Source: Halococcus agarilyticus
Lineage (GTDB): Archaea > Halobacteriota > Halobacteria > Halobacteriales > Halococcaceae
Direction: 5' to 3'
Length of the DNA: 64,000 bases
NCBI RefSeq assembly: GCF_000334895.1
Contig: NZ_BAFM01000004.1
Coordinates: 143,874-207,873, forward strand
Shown: piece after piece, positions 44,201-53,624 of the stretch
Layout of the letters: the number at the start of each line of letters is the position of its first letter
Numbering within the stretch: the stretch's first letter is position 1
Position numbers and translations under genes: made by a program
The notes under the pieces: generated by a model
The model's database searches: none
Told to the model about the DNA's origin: nothing
What the model saw: the letters and a program-made list of their open reading frames with translations, nothing else

Positions 44201-45154
44201 ATGAGCGAGTCCGCGTTCTCGCCGCCCGACGACCGCGCTGCGGTCCGCGAGGCGCTCGTCGAGTGGTACGAGGACGACCACCGACCGTTCCCGTGGCGCG
44301 AGACCACCGATCCCTACGAGATCCTCGTCTCGGAAGTGATGAGCCAGCAGACCCAGCTCGATCGCGTGGTCGACGCGTTCGGCGGGTTCGTCGAGCGATG
44401 GCCCGACGCGACGGCGCTCGCGGCCGCCGACCGGGCCGACGTGGTGGGCTTCTGGAGCGACCATCGCCTGGGGTACAACAACCGGGCGCGATACCTCCAC
44501 GAGGCAGCCGGCCAGATAGAGGAGGAGTTCGACGGCGAGTTCCCTGCGACGCCCGACGAACTCCAGAATCTCCAGGGTGTCGGACCGTACACCGCGAACG
44601 CGGTGGCGAGCTTCGCGTTCAACGCGGGGAACGCGGTGGTCGATACGAACGTCAAGCGGGTGCTGTATCGCGCGTTCGAGGTGCCGGACGACGACGCAGC
44701 GTTCGAGGAGGCGGCCAGCGAGCTGATGCCCGCGGGCGAGTCGCGGGTCTGGAACAACGCGATCATGGAACTCGGTGGCGTCGCGTGTACGAAGACGCCC
44801 GCATGCGACGAGGCCGAGTGTCCGTGGCGGGCGTGGTGTGACGCCTACGCGACCGGCGACTTCTCCGCGCCGGACGTCCCCACCCAGTCGCCGTTCGAGG
44901 GGAGTCGCCGGCAGTTCCGTGGGCGTGTCGTGCGCGTGCTCGGCGAGTACGACGAACTCGCGCTCGACGACCTCGGTCCCCGCGTCCGTGTCGATTACGT
45001 GCCCGCAGCCGAGGAATCGGATGGCGAGCCGAGCGAGGCCGACGGCAACCACGGCCGGGAGTGGCTGCGAGGGCTCGTCGCGGATCTGGCCGACGACGGG
45101 CTGGTCGAGGTCGAGGAACGCGACGAGGAGACCGTCGTTCGACTGTCCCGGTGA
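44201..45154 (+). CDS. mutY: A/G-specific adenine DNA glycosylase MutY
   Basis: 317 residues. The catalytic helix starts ILVSEVMSQQTQLDRVV with the conserved Glu. The helix-hairpin-helix GPD loop is LQGVGPYTANAVASFAFNAG followed by VVDTNVKRVLYRAF (catalytic Asp near 147). A 4Fe-4S cluster loop is visible as CTKTPACDEAECPWRAWC (C-x6-C-x3-C-x5-C, near 196-213). It removes adenine mispaired with 8-oxoguanine. The C-terminal domain after about residue 225 is shorter than the bacterial NUDIX-like one and divergent, as usual in haloarchaea. Confidence 0.92.
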   Translation: MSESAFSPPDDRAAVREALVEWYEDDHRPFPWRETTDPYEILVSEVMSQQTQLDRVVDAFGGFVERWPDATALAAADRADVVGFWSDHRLGYNNRARYLHEAAGQIEEEFDGEFPATPDELQNLQGVGPYTANAVASFAFNAGNAVVDTNVKRVLYRAFEVPDDDAAFEEAASELMPAGESRVWNNAIMELGGVACTKTPACDEAECPWRAWCDAYATGDFSAPDVPTQSPFEGSRRQFRGRVVRVLGEYDELALDDLGPRVRVDYVPAAEESDGEPSEADGNHGREWLRGLVADLADDGLVEVEERDEETVVRLSR

Positions 45155-45206
45155 GCGCTTCTCCCGGCGTCCCGTGAACGATCGACTGGACGGGGCCTGG
45201 CGACGG

Positions 45207-46418
45207 TCAGGCCCCCTGGGCCGACCGCCGACCAGTCGGGAACCCGATCGTGCGGTGGACCGCGACGAGGAGCGCGACGAGCACCAGCACACCGACCGCG
45301 AACCCCTGGAAGATCGAGGAGTACCCGAGCCCCGTATCGAGCAGCGTGCCGACGACCACGCTGCCGAGCGCGTTGAGGAGCATGATCCCCGCGCTGAACA
45401 CGGCGTAGGCGCTCGCGCGGTGGGCGTCCGGCAGCGAGTCGAGGACGTAGGTGTCCATCGTGGGGAAGAGGCCGTGGATCACGAACCCGAGTGCGGCGCT
45501 CGCGGCGACCAGTTGGTAGAAGCCGGTGGCCAGCGTGAGCGCGAGGAGACAGCCGGCGAACGCGCCGACGATCCCGAGCAGCAGCGGGATGTACGCCACC
45601 CGGTCGGCGAGGCGGCCCGCGATCCAGAACGCGGGCACGCCGGCGGCGAAGACCACCGTGAGCAGTTCGCGCGCGGTGGCCTCGGCGATCGGCTTGGTAG
45701 CGACGAGATACGAGACGTAGAAGTTGAACACGCCGTTCCACGCGAGGCCGGCGAGGCCAGCGAGTGCGACCCCGCTCAGGATGACGGGCCACTGTCGCCG
45801 TGCCGCCCCGAGGAAGTCCCGATCGAGCTCCTCGCCGGGCGGAAAGGTCGTGCGCCACGCGACGAGCCCGAACGCGAGGGTCGCTACGACCGCGACCGCG
45901 CTGACGAGGCCGAACGCGAGCCGCCACCCTCCGATCGGGAGGATCCCGGCGCTCTCGATCCAGAGGACGCCGGTGACGAACAGCGGTGCGCCGGCCGCGG
46001 CGAGCTGGCTCGCGGTTCCGTGGATGCCGACGGCACGTCCGATCGAATCGGGAAACAGGTCGCTCAGCAGCGGTTTCGCCGCGATGAAGTACACACCGCT
46101 GGAGAGCCCCATCAGAAAGGCGCTCGCCCAGAGCACCGGGAGGGAGGTAGCGCTCGCGGCGAGCAAGGGCGAGAGGGCGAGGATCGTCCCGGCGGCGAGG
46201 ATCACGGCGTACCGCGGCACGAAGGTGAGCAGGTAGCCAGTCGGCAGCCGCGGCAGCGCGCTGCCGAGCCACGCCAGCGTCGCCAGCAGTCCGATCGCCG
46301 CCGCCGACGCCCCGAACGCGGTCCGGATCGGCTCCAGCAGGGGCGCAAAGACGACTCGCGCGAGGTTGACCAACAGCACCATCGTACACATCGAGCCGAA
46401 CAACTGCTGGCGTGACAC
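45207..46418 (-). CDS. Major facilitator superfamily transporter
   Basis: 403 residues with twelve predicted membrane segments. It opens SRQQLFGSMCTMVLLVNLAR and then VVFAPLLEPIRTAFGASAAA, with the MFS loop-2/3 motif degenerate (LAWLGSALPRLPTGYLLTFV). The second half repeats the pattern (IAGRLADRVAYIPLLLGIVG, then LGFVIHGLFPTMDTYVLDSL). The substrate is unknown. I chose the GTG at 46418, which gives the N-terminus seen in haloarchaeal homologues and has ggcttgatcc on the minus strand about 29 nt upstream; the longer reading adds a Cys/Arg-rich noncoding stretch. Confidence 0.85.
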   Translation of the reverse strand: MSRQQLFGSMCTMVLLVNLARVVFAPLLEPIRTAFGASAAAIGLLATLAWLGSALPRLPTGYLLTFVPRYAVILAAGTILALSPLLAASATSLPVLWASAFLMGLSSGVYFIAAKPLLSDLFPDSIGRAVGIHGTASQLAAAGAPLFVTGVLWIESAGILPIGGWRLAFGLVSAVAVVATLAFGLVAWRTTFPPGEELDRDFLGAARRQWPVILSGVALAGLAGLAWNGVFNFYVSYLVATKPIAEATARELLTVVFAAGVPAFWIAGRLADRVAYIPLLLGIVGAFAGCLLALTLATGFYQLVAASAALGFVIHGLFPTMDTYVLDSLPDAHRASAYAVFSAGIMLLNALGSVVVGTLLDTGLGYSSIFQGFAVGVLVLVALLVAVHRTIGFPTGRRSAQGA

Positions 46419-46561
46419 TGCCTCGGCGGACGACCCAGGGAGGATCAAGCCTTTGTGAAGCGGCAATACCGTGCCCCGACGAGCGGCCCGGCGAAAGCAC
46501 CGATCGACCAGCGTCGGACGCAACCGCCGCGGCTTTGGTTTTCGGGATCCTCGGGACTGAT

Positions 46562-47143
46562 ATGCCAGACCGGCCCCACGTCGCCGCGCTCGCCGGCAGC
46601 CTCCGCGACGGCAGCTACACCCGCATCGCCCTGGAGCACGCACTCGCCGAGGCCGAGGAGCTCGGCGCGAGCACCGACCTGATCGATCTTCGGGAACTCG
46701 ACCTCTCGGTGTTCGACGCCGACGACCGCGAGGCCGGTGACGCGCTCGAACTCGAACGGCGCGTCCGCGAGGCCGACAGCGTGCTCCTCGGGACCCCCTC
46801 CTACCACGGGTCGTACTCCTCGGTCCTGAAGAACGCGCTCGATTACTGCGGGTTCGACGAGTTCGAGAACACCACCGTCGGCCTGCTGTCGGTCTCCGGG
46901 GGCGGGTTCCCGATCACGCCGCTCGATCACCTCCGTGCGGTCTCGCGCGCACTCAACGCGTGGGTCATCCCCCACCACGCCGCCGTCCCGCGCGCGAGCG
47001 GGAAGTTCGAGGACGGCGAACTCACGGACGAGGATTCGCGCGAGCGCGTGGCGACGCTCGGCCGGCGGGCGGTCGAGTACGCCCACATCGAACCCGATCC
47101 GGCGTGTCTCGAAAGTACCCAGAACGTCGGCGCTGACGACTGA
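46562..47143 (+). CDS. NADPH-dependent FMN reductase
   Basis: 193 residues. The flavodoxin-like FMN loop is HVAALAGSLRDGSYTRIALE (about 6-25), and the second loop is SVLLGTPSYHGSYSSVLKNA followed by LDYCGFDEFENTTVGLLSVS. This matches the FMN_red family, which reduces quinones, azo compounds or flavins with NAD(P)H. A ggttttcg box lies about 28 nt before the ATG at 46562. It diverges from the MFS gene; no functional link is evident. Confidence 0.87.
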   Translation: MPDRPHVAALAGSLRDGSYTRIALEHALAEAEELGASTDLIDLRELDLSVFDADDREAGDALELERRVREADSVLLGTPSYHGSYSSVLKNALDYCGFDEFENTTVGLLSVSGGGFPITPLDHLRAVSRALNAWVIPHHAAVPRASGKFEDGELTDEDSRERVATLGRRAVEYAHIEPDPACLESTQNVGADD

Positions 47144-47212
47144 ACACGGCGCGCCTGGCGACGCGTCACGTCCCAAAGCACGTTTCCCACCGCTGGGAGC
47201 CATCGGCACAGC

Positions 47213-48052
47213 TCACGTGTCTACCGTCTCCCCTCTGGCGGCGGTCGCGTTGCGCGCGGTGGCGATCCAGTCGGGTCGTTCGACGGTCGTTTCGTCGAGT
47301 CCCCTGAATCGAACGACCCGTACGCCCTCGACCGTCGTATTGGGATCGCTCCTGAGGCGTCCGGTGTACTCGACGCGGTACCGCTCGACGCGCCCGGTCT
47401 CGGTCAGCGTGAGCGCAACCGTGCGTTCGGTCACGTTGACTCGCAACGGCGAGATCGGACGATTGGTTTCCGGCCTCACGTTCATTTCGAGGCGAATCCG
47501 TCCGTTCGCAGTCGATACTGCCGTCGACTCGGTGAGCGTATAGTACGAGATGAGCTGTTGTCGCCCCACCGGACCGCTGGCCCCGGTGATCGGAAACACG
47601 AAGTATTCCGTCCCGTTCTGTCCCTGCAACCGATACAACCCGTGTGACCCGTTGAACCAGCTGTCGACGTCCGTTACCGGCCTTCGTGCGAACTGCGCGT
47701 ACGTGCCGTTGTACGACCGTTCGACCATCCAGCGGCTGTGATCGGCTCTGATCCGCTGGACGCTACTCGTGTCGACGAGCCGCGTACCGTTGGAGGCGAC
47801 CAGCGTGTGATTTCTCCGCACGGTGAAACTGGTGTTCGCGAGCGCGTCGGCGTGGGCGTCGGCGAGCGCGAAGCTGTCCGTGATCCCGTCCTCCGAGAGA
47901 CCGTCGGGCGGATCGCTCAGCGGATCGTCGGTGGGAACCGGTGCAGGAGTGACGGTCGCGGGGGTTTCGGTACCTGTATCGAAGCCGGTCCCACTGCATC
48001 CCGCAAGGAGAACGAGTGAGACGAGACCGACGACTGCGGCCAGCCGTCGCAT
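47213..48052 (-). CDS. Haloarchaeal lipoprotein (DUF7537-like)
   Basis: 279 residues. The signal MRRLAAVVGLVSLVLLAGCS carries a lipobox with Cys 19, so the protein should be lipid-anchored outside the membrane. A Thr/Pro/Asp linker (about 25-50) precedes a beta-rich domain with SFTVRRNHTLVASNGTRLVD, LTLTETGRVERYRVEYTGRL and several N-glycosylation-like sequons. The pattern is that of an abundant haloarchaeal lipoprotein family without known function. A gcgatatg box on the minus strand lies about 26 nt upstream. Confidence 0.78.
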   Translation of the reverse strand: MRRLAAVVGLVSLVLLAGCSGTGFDTGTETPATVTPAPVPTDDPLSDPPDGLSEDGITDSFALADAHADALANTSFTVRRNHTLVASNGTRLVDTSSVQRIRADHSRWMVERSYNGTYAQFARRPVTDVDSWFNGSHGLYRLQGQNGTEYFVFPITGASGPVGRQQLISYYTLTESTAVSTANGRIRLEMNVRPETNRPISPLRVNVTERTVALTLTETGRVERYRVEYTGRLRSDPNTTVEGVRVVRFRGLDETTVERPDWIATARNATAARGETVDT

Positions 48053-48274
48053 GGGCGGTACATCAACGCCGAACACATATCGCTTGGGGTGGATGAACGC
48101 CGAACGGCGTGCTGCCTCGATGAACTCGTTTCCTGAAAGCGATCGTTCCCCGATTGCCGGGGCGGCGTAGCAACGCCTCGACATCGAGACGTGCTCGTCG
48201 CCATCGGTGGACAGCGCCGACACTCCCGAGCGTGTGCCGAAACCCGAATAGGCGCTGCCGCCGTACGGAACGGC

Positions 48275-48868
48275 GTGACGCAGTGGGTCGAGAACCCGAC
48301 CGGCGGGCGCGATCGGGGAGCCGTCGCGCTCGTCCGCGCCTGGCTCGAAGTCCTGGTGCGCCCGCGCCGGTTCTTCGCGGCGGGGGTCGCGCCGGGCGAC
48401 CAGGCTCCCGGCCTGGTGTTCGCCATGGCTGTCGTCGCCATCGAGGAGGCGACCCGGTTCGCGCTCGTCCCCGACGCCTACCCGGTGGTCGCGAACCGAC
48501 CGCTCGTTTCGGGCGTGGTCGCAGTCGTCGTCGCGGCCGGCTTCGTCGCGCCGCTCGCGCTCCACCTGATGGCGGCGATCGAGACGCTCGCGCTCGCCGG
48601 GCTCGCCAGCGACCGAGCCGGCGTCAGCGAGACGGTCCAGGTCATCGCGTACGCGATCGCGCCCTGTGTGTTCGCCGGCGTACCGATCCCCGCGCTCCAG
48701 GTGCTCTGTGCGTGCTACGGGGCGGTGCTGCTCGTCGTCGGGACCGCGACGGTTCACGACATCGAGGTTGGGCGGGCGGCCGTCGCCGCGGCGCTGCCGG
48801 GGGTAGTCGTCTTCGGGTACGCGTTCCGGGGGTTCGGGGCTGCCGCCGCGCTCGTGGCGGCCGTCTGA
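48275..48868 (+). CDS. YIP1-family membrane protein
   Basis: 197 residues from the GTG at 48275, giving TQWVENPTGGRDRGAVALVR, a start I recognise from haloarchaeal YIP1 proteins. LVRPRRFFAAGVAPGDQAPG follows, then about five membrane segments. Longer in-frame readings add a Cys/Arg-rich stretch and are rejected. YIP1-domain proteins are integral membrane proteins; the archaeal function is unknown. It ends one base before the convergent sulfite-oxidase gene. Confidence 0.8.
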   Translation: MTQWVENPTGGRDRGAVALVRAWLEVLVRPRRFFAAGVAPGDQAPGLVFAMAVVAIEEATRFALVPDAYPVVANRPLVSGVVAVVVAAGFVAPLALHLMAAIETLALAGLASDRAGVSETVQVIAYAIAPCVFAGVPIPALQVLCACYGAVLLVVGTATVHDIEVGRAAVAAALPGVVVFGYAFRGFGAAAALVAAV

Positions 48869-50143
48869 TCACGCGTCGTCCGTGACCTCGATCTCGATCG
48901 CGTTCGGCAGGTAGGCGTTGGCGGCGTACCCACCCTCGTTCCACGGGAACTCGCCACTCTCGACCGCGTCGAGTCCGTCCGCCGGCGTGCCGATGGTCGC
49001 CGGCTGGCTCCGTCCGTGCTCGTCGGTCGCGCGCGAGGCGAGGGTGTGAGTCCCCGAGTCCGGCTCCCACGCGTACTCGAACAGTCGCCACGCACCCGCA
49101 TAGTTCGGCCCGAACAGCTCCGCGTCGTGCCACGTCTCGCCCTCGTCGTCCGACACCTCGACGCCCCTCACCGCGTCGTCGCCGGCCCACGCCACACCGC
49201 GCACCGTGACCGATCCCTCGCGAGGAGTGACGGGCTCCTCGCCGGTCGGTCGACCGATCAGCGACATCACGGTTTCGTCGAAGGTGTACGGGTGCTCGAC
49301 TGCCGGCGATTCGAGCTGGTCCCACGTGTCGGCCGTCGGAACGGTGTCGGTGTGCTCGGGCGTCGTGCCCTCGGGATGGATGCGGTAGTCGTCCTGCTGC
49401 CAGCGGGCGTGGGTTCCGGGCCGGTCGAGCGATCCCTCGGTGACCATCCCGTCGGTCACGCGCAGTTCGGAAAGCCACTTCACGCTGTTGACGCCGTACC
49501 AGCCGGGCACCACCAGTCGGACGGGATACCCGTGTTCGGCGGGGAGCGCCTCGCCGTTCATCCCGTGGGCGAGGATGCAATCGTCGAGTGCCTTCGAGAG
49601 TGGGATCGATCGGGCGAACGTCTCCTCCTCGGTGCTGTCGTCGCCGATCGCGGTGAGCCACCGGTCGCCCTCGTGAGTCGTCGGGTCGCTCGCCGCGTCG
49701 CCCACGTCCAGACCGCCCGCCCGCAGCACCGACCGGACCGGCGTGCCGCTCCAGACGGCGGTGCCGACCGCCTCACAGCCCCACTGGACGCTGCCCGTTT
49801 CGGGGTCGTGCTGGCCGCGGCCGTTGCCCGCACACTCCATCGTGTGGGCGACCGCCACAGTAGGAAGGTCATCGACGATCTCGCTGAGCGGGAGTTCGAC
49901 GGCGTCGCCGTCGCCCGACCACGCGAGATCGATCGTCCACGACTCGGCGTCGCCCTCGGGAATCGGGTTCCGGTGGCAGACGAAATGCTCCTCGATCGGC
50001 GTCAACCAGTCCGCGAACGTCGCCCGGCTCGCCGCGCCGACGACGGTGTAGCGGTCGGCCTCGTCGCGGGTCTCGCTCGTTCCCGGTTTGCGGTCGAGGA
50101 TCGCGTCGATCTCCTCGCGGCGTCCGGGGCGCGTCTCGCTCAT
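48869..50143 (-). CDS. Sulfite oxidase-family molybdopterin enzyme
   Basis: 424 residues. The molybdenum-cofactor domain includes HFVCHRNPIPEGDAESWTID, VAHTMECAGNGRGQHDPETG (Mo-ligand Cys near 102) and GYPVRLVVPGWYGVNSVKWL, all typical of the sulfite oxidase fold. The C-terminal part (about 300-424) is the Mo-co dimerisation domain, VTVRGVAWAGDDAVRGVEVS followed by SDDEGETWHDAEL. There is no heme domain and no Tat signal, so it is a cytoplasmic member. The physiological substrate may be sulfite or another S/N-oxide. The start at 50143 is supported by ggttatgc about 27 nt upstream on the minus strand. Confidence 0.9.
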   Translation of the reverse strand: MSETRPGRREEIDAILDRKPGTSETRDEADRYTVVGAASRATFADWLTPIEEHFVCHRNPIPEGDAESWTIDLAWSGDGDAVELPLSEIVDDLPTVAVAHTMECAGNGRGQHDPETGSVQWGCEAVGTAVWSGTPVRSVLRAGGLDVGDAASDPTTHEGDRWLTAIGDDSTEEETFARSIPLSKALDDCILAHGMNGEALPAEHGYPVRLVVPGWYGVNSVKWLSELRVTDGMVTEGSLDRPGTHARWQQDDYRIHPEGTTPEHTDTVPTADTWDQLESPAVEHPYTFDETVMSLIGRPTGEEPVTPREGSVTVRGVAWAGDDAVRGVEVSDDEGETWHDAELFGPNYAGAWRLFEYAWEPDSGTHTLASRATDEHGRSQPATIGTPADGLDAVESGEFPWNEGGYAANAYLPNAIEIEVTDDA

Positions 50144-50275
50144 ACGTCTTCGGTCGCGGGCGCGCCGCATAACCGTTTCCCGCCCTCCGACGAGCGTCGT
50201 CCGGACACACCGACCGACGAATCGCTCGCCGGTGACGAGCCGGAGCGTTAACCATCGCCCGATCGTAGCGCCAGC

Positions 50276-50539
50276 GTGCTCAACCTGAACATCGACGAGT
50301 TCATGATCGAACTCAAAGAGGGAGCGCTCAAGAACGTGGGGCCGGCGAACAAGTCGGCCGAGGCAAAGCTGTTCGACGTCGAATCGGCGGCAGCGCGCGA
50401 GTTCGGCGACAAGCGCGTGAAATGCGTCTTCGCCGACGACGAGGGCAACGAGGTCGAGGTCGCCCTCTTTCCCGACGACGCGCGCCGGATCGCGCGCGAC
50501 ATCGAGGCGCTCGAAGAGAGCAGTCCGGTGTTCGAGTGA
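50276..50539 (+). CDS. Small conserved haloarchaeal protein
   Basis: 87 residues from the GTG at 50276. The sequence is compact and mixed alpha/beta: LNIDEFMIELKEGALKNVGP, KRVKCVFADDEGNEVEVALF, then PDDARRIARDIEALEESSPV. I do not recognise a named domain. A cgttaacc box about 27 nt upstream gives a leaderless start. It diverges from the sulfite-oxidase-family gene. Confidence 0.65.
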   Translation: MLNLNIDEFMIELKEGALKNVGPANKSAEAKLFDVESAAAREFGDKRVKCVFADDEGNEVEVALFPDDARRIARDIEALEESSPVFE

Positions 50540-50770
50540 TAGGTTCTCGCTCGTGTGACGGCAGACTCGAACGCAACGGATCACGACTCGAATGAGAACC
50601 GCGGGCCACACCCTCCCCAGCCGACTCCTTCGCTCGGTCTTCGACCTCGCTCAGTCATCCCTCGCGCGAGTCGGCCGTCTTCGACGCCCTCCCGCGCGCC
50701 ACCGTGGATCGACACACCCGGCCATCGGGGTTGTGGCATCGGTTCGAGCGATCGTCCGCGTTTCGACAAC

Positions 50771-50778
50771 CGTTTTAG
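50771..50778 (+). promoter_or_regulatory. TATA-like box for the RecJ/DHH-like gene
   Basis: cgttttag about 27 nt before the ATG at 50801. The 230 bases before it (50540-50770) show no gene. Confidence 0.5.
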
Positions 50779-50800
50779 TCCCCGTCCGTTCGGTCCGGTA

Positions 50801-52921
50801 ATGGGTAGTTGTATCATCTGCGGCACCTCCGTCGACGGCCACATCTGTGGCAGTCACGAGGAGGACGTCGTCTTCGAGTTCGAGGGATCGCGCGCGAACC
50901 AACTCACGCCCGGCCGCTTCTACGAGGGAGCGGTCGACGGCTTCGCCGACTTCGGCGTGTTCGTCGACATCGGCGACAGCGTCACCGGACTCCTTCATCG
51001 GAGCGAGCTCGACACCCGGCTGGAGAGCCTCGACTGGGACGCGGGCGAGACGGTGTACGTCCAAGTCACCGACGTTCACGACAACGGCAACGTCGACCTC
51101 GCGTGGTCGATCCGTCAGTCGCCACGCGAGTTCCGCGGCGAGCTCGTCGACGATCCCGAGGGCGATCGGCTCGCGGAGGCCGAGGCCGACTCCGGCACCG
51201 GGGCGGCGGGGGCGACCGACCCAAATGAGCGCGCGGCCGCCGACTCGGCGGCCGAACCCGAGACCGGTAGCCCCGCTGTAGCGGACGACGAGAACGGTAG
51301 TGACGCCACCCGGACCCGAACGGACGGGAACGCGGACGCGGACGACACGGGGACGAGCGCGAGTTCCACGGACGCACGTGAGAGCGGGACGACAGCCACC
51401 CCCACGAACGAGGGGAGCGGTGGCCTGGTGGCGGCCGAACGCGAGCGCGTGCCGATCGACGACCTCGAATCGCGGGTCGGCGACCACGTCCGCGTCGAGG
51501 GCACGGTCGTGAGCGTGCGCCAGACCGGCGGCCCGACGGTGTTCGAACTCCGCGACGAATCCGGTACTGTGGACTGTGCGGCGTTCGAGGAGGCCGGCGT
51601 CCGCGCGTATCCCGACGTCGAGACGGATGCGGTCGTCGCCATCGAGGGCGAGGTCGAACGCCACCGCGACGACCTCCAGATCGAGACCGCGGGGCTCGCG
51701 GTGCTCGACGGCGAGGAGCGCGAGGAAGTCGAGGAACGTCTCGAAGACGCACTCGCCGAACGAGCTGCGCCCGACGCGATCGAACCGCTCGCCGACGATC
51801 CCGTGATCGACGATCTCGGCGAGGAGATCCACGACCTCGCGGGACTGATCCGGCGCGCGGTGCTCGAATCCCGCCCCGTCGTCGTGCGTCACGACGCGAG
51901 CGTCGACGGCTACGTCGCGGGCGCGGCGATCGAGCGCGCCACGCTGCCCCTGGTGCGCGACGAGCACGCGCGCGACGACGCCGAGTACCACTACTTCGAC
52001 CGCCGGCCGGTCGAAGACGGGATCTACGACATGGACGCCGCGACGCGCGACGTCACGAGAATGCTCGACGCCAACGAACGTCACGACGAGCAGTTCCCGC
52101 TGTTCGTGTTCTGCGGCGTCGGGAGCGCACAGTCGCGCGACGGCCTCTCGCTGCTCTCGGTCTATGGAGTCGAGCGGGCCGTGCTCGGCGACCGCGCGCT
52201 CGACGCGGACGACCTCGCGGCACACGTCACACCCGCCGATCGTGACGCCGGAGCGACGACCGCAACGGCGATCGCGGCGAACGTCGCGGCAGGCGTCAAC
52301 CCCGAGGTCCGCGACGACCTCGATGGTCTCCCGGCGGTGAGTTACTGGGAGGACACGCCCGAGGCGTACGCCGACCTCGCGAGCGAGGCGGGTGCCGACG
52401 CCGACCGGACGCGCGACGTCCGGGGGGCGATCGCGCTGGTGGCGAACTACCAGGCCTACGAGGACAAGCGCGAACTCGTCGCCGATCTGCTGTTCGACGG
52501 CAGCGAGTCGCTCGCCGAACGGCTCGCGGGCCAGTTCCGCGAGAAGCTCGACGCGGCGATCGAGACCGCCGAGGCCCACCTCGACCAGCGGGAGGCCGAC
52601 GGTGTCACCGTGGCGGTGCTCGACACCGACGCGTTCACCCATCGGTACGACTTCCCGCCGACCGATCTGCTGTGTGACGAACTCCACCGCCGGACCCGCG
52701 AGGACACACCTGTGCTCCTCGGGCTCGGCGAGGACGAACTCCTGCTCCGACACACTGGCGATCTCGATCTCGACACCGTTGCCGAAGCGATCGCCGAGCG
52801 CGCACCCGAGGCGGGCGTGACCGCACGCGCGGCCCGCGACGACCGGATCGAGTTCCTGCTCGGCGAGCGCGACGCCGTGCTCGACGCCACGGTTGCAGCA
52901 GTTGGCGAGCAGTTCGACTGA
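50801..52921 (+). CDS. RecJ/DHH-like protein with zinc finger, S1 and OB-fold domains
   Basis: 706 residues. A CIIC-x8-C-x2-H zinc finger (4-19) is followed by an S1 domain (about 27-105; GRFYEGAVDGFADFGVFVDI), an acidic Thr/Asp/Glu linker (115-215), an OB-fold (220-300; RVEGTVVSVRQTGGPTVFEL) and a DHH-type core (about 335-620). The core's first motif reads VVVRHDASVDGYVAGAAIE, short of the canonical aspartate set, and no clear DHH triplet is visible. It may therefore be an inactive or divergent member related to archaeal RecJ/GAN proteins that work at replication forks. Function in DNA or RNA metabolism is inference. Confidence 0.8.
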   Translation: MGSCIICGTSVDGHICGSHEEDVVFEFEGSRANQLTPGRFYEGAVDGFADFGVFVDIGDSVTGLLHRSELDTRLESLDWDAGETVYVQVTDVHDNGNVDLAWSIRQSPREFRGELVDDPEGDRLAEAEADSGTGAAGATDPNERAAADSAAEPETGSPAVADDENGSDATRTRTDGNADADDTGTSASSTDARESGTTATPTNEGSGGLVAAERERVPIDDLESRVGDHVRVEGTVVSVRQTGGPTVFELRDESGTVDCAAFEEAGVRAYPDVETDAVVAIEGEVERHRDDLQIETAGLAVLDGEEREEVEERLEDALAERAAPDAIEPLADDPVIDDLGEEIHDLAGLIRRAVLESRPVVVRHDASVDGYVAGAAIERATLPLVRDEHARDDAEYHYFDRRPVEDGIYDMDAATRDVTRMLDANERHDEQFPLFVFCGVGSAQSRDGLSLLSVYGVERAVLGDRALDADDLAAHVTPADRDAGATTATAIAANVAAGVNPEVRDDLDGLPAVSYWEDTPEAYADLASEAGADADRTRDVRGAIALVANYQAYEDKRELVADLLFDGSESLAERLAGQFREKLDAAIETAEAHLDQREADGVTVAVLDTDAFTHRYDFPPTDLLCDELHRRTREDTPVLLGLGEDELLLRHTGDLDLDTVAEAIAERAPEAGVTARAARDDRIEFLLGERDAVLDATVAAVGEQFD

Positions 52922-53213
52922 CGCTGCGGCTGTGGCGGCTGCGGAGGCGGTCGCGGACCTGGCGGATGAAGGGCGAGCGACCAACGGGAGCGAGGGCTTC
53001 GGCGGTGCTGTGCGGCTGTGGGGGCGGTCCTCGGCGGATCGAGGGCGAGGGAACGGAGTGACCGAGGGCTCGGAGGTGCTGTACGGTGGCGGTTGCGGAA
53101 AGCGCCAGCAGTTCTACCGCGAGCGAACGAAGTGAGCGAGCGGGTGTTTTTAGTCCGGGTTTTTGGAAGGGGTTCGAGGGAGCGCGCAACGCGCGCGACC
53201 GAGAATCCCTTGT
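52922..53213. other. GC-rich intergenic repeat region
   Basis: About 290 bases without a gene. It shares gcggtgctgtgcggc (53002-53016) with 43661-43675, and gagcgaacgaagtgagcgag (53111-53130) in inverted form with 12943-12962. Internal near-repeats also occur: gagggcttcggcggtgctgt and gagggctcggaggtgctgt. This is a repetitive element or its remnant between convergent genes. Confidence 0.6.
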
Positions 53214-53220
53214 AAAAAAA
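53214..53220 (-). terminator. T-run terminator of the OsmC gene
   Basis: Seven A residues on the plus strand (T7 on the minus strand) stand 8 bases after the OsmC stop. Confidence 0.6.
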
Positions 53221-53228
53221 GTGGGTGC

Positions 53229-53624
53229 TTAGAACGCGTCGCCTTCGATCGAGATGTCGGCGTGGAGCTCCTCGCGGAGCGCGGCGTGGACGTGACAGAT
53301 GTCCTCACCGCGCTCTACCAGTTCGTCCTCGTCGCCGGCGATGTCGGCCTCGACGCGGATATCGAACCGGATGGCCGAGAGGTCCTCGTCGTCGTCGATG
53401 TCGGCTTCGGCGTCGATCTCGATCTTGCCTAGGTCGTCGTAGTCGCGCTGCTGGGCCCCGACGCGGAATGCAGGGATGTAACACGACGCGTAGTCGGCGA
53501 CGAGCGTGGCGTTCGGGTTCGGCCCCTCCTCGTCGGTGGCGTCGACGGTGAGTTCGAAACCGCCGACCCGGCTTCGCGTGACGAACCCCTCCTCGGACGT
53601 GCTGTTGACTTCGATATCTGCCAT
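53229..53624 (-). CDS. OsmC-family peroxiredoxin-like protein
   Basis: 131 residues. The two catalytic cysteines are visible, in LVADYASCYIPAFRVGA (Cys near 48) and GEDICHVHAALREEL (Cys near 109), in the spacing of OsmC/Ohr proteins, which reduce organic hydroperoxides. The central strand-helix pattern (LGKIEIDAEADIDDDED, AIRFDIRVEADI) fits. The ATG at 53624 gives the family start (MADIEVNSTSEEGF); the longer reading upstream is noncoding. Confidence 0.88.
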   Translation of the reverse strand: MADIEVNSTSEEGFVTRSRVGGFELTVDATDEEGPNPNATLVADYASCYIPAFRVGAQQRDYDDLGKIEIDAEADIDDDEDLSAIRFDIRVEADIAGDEDELVERGEDICHVHAALREELHADISIEGDAF

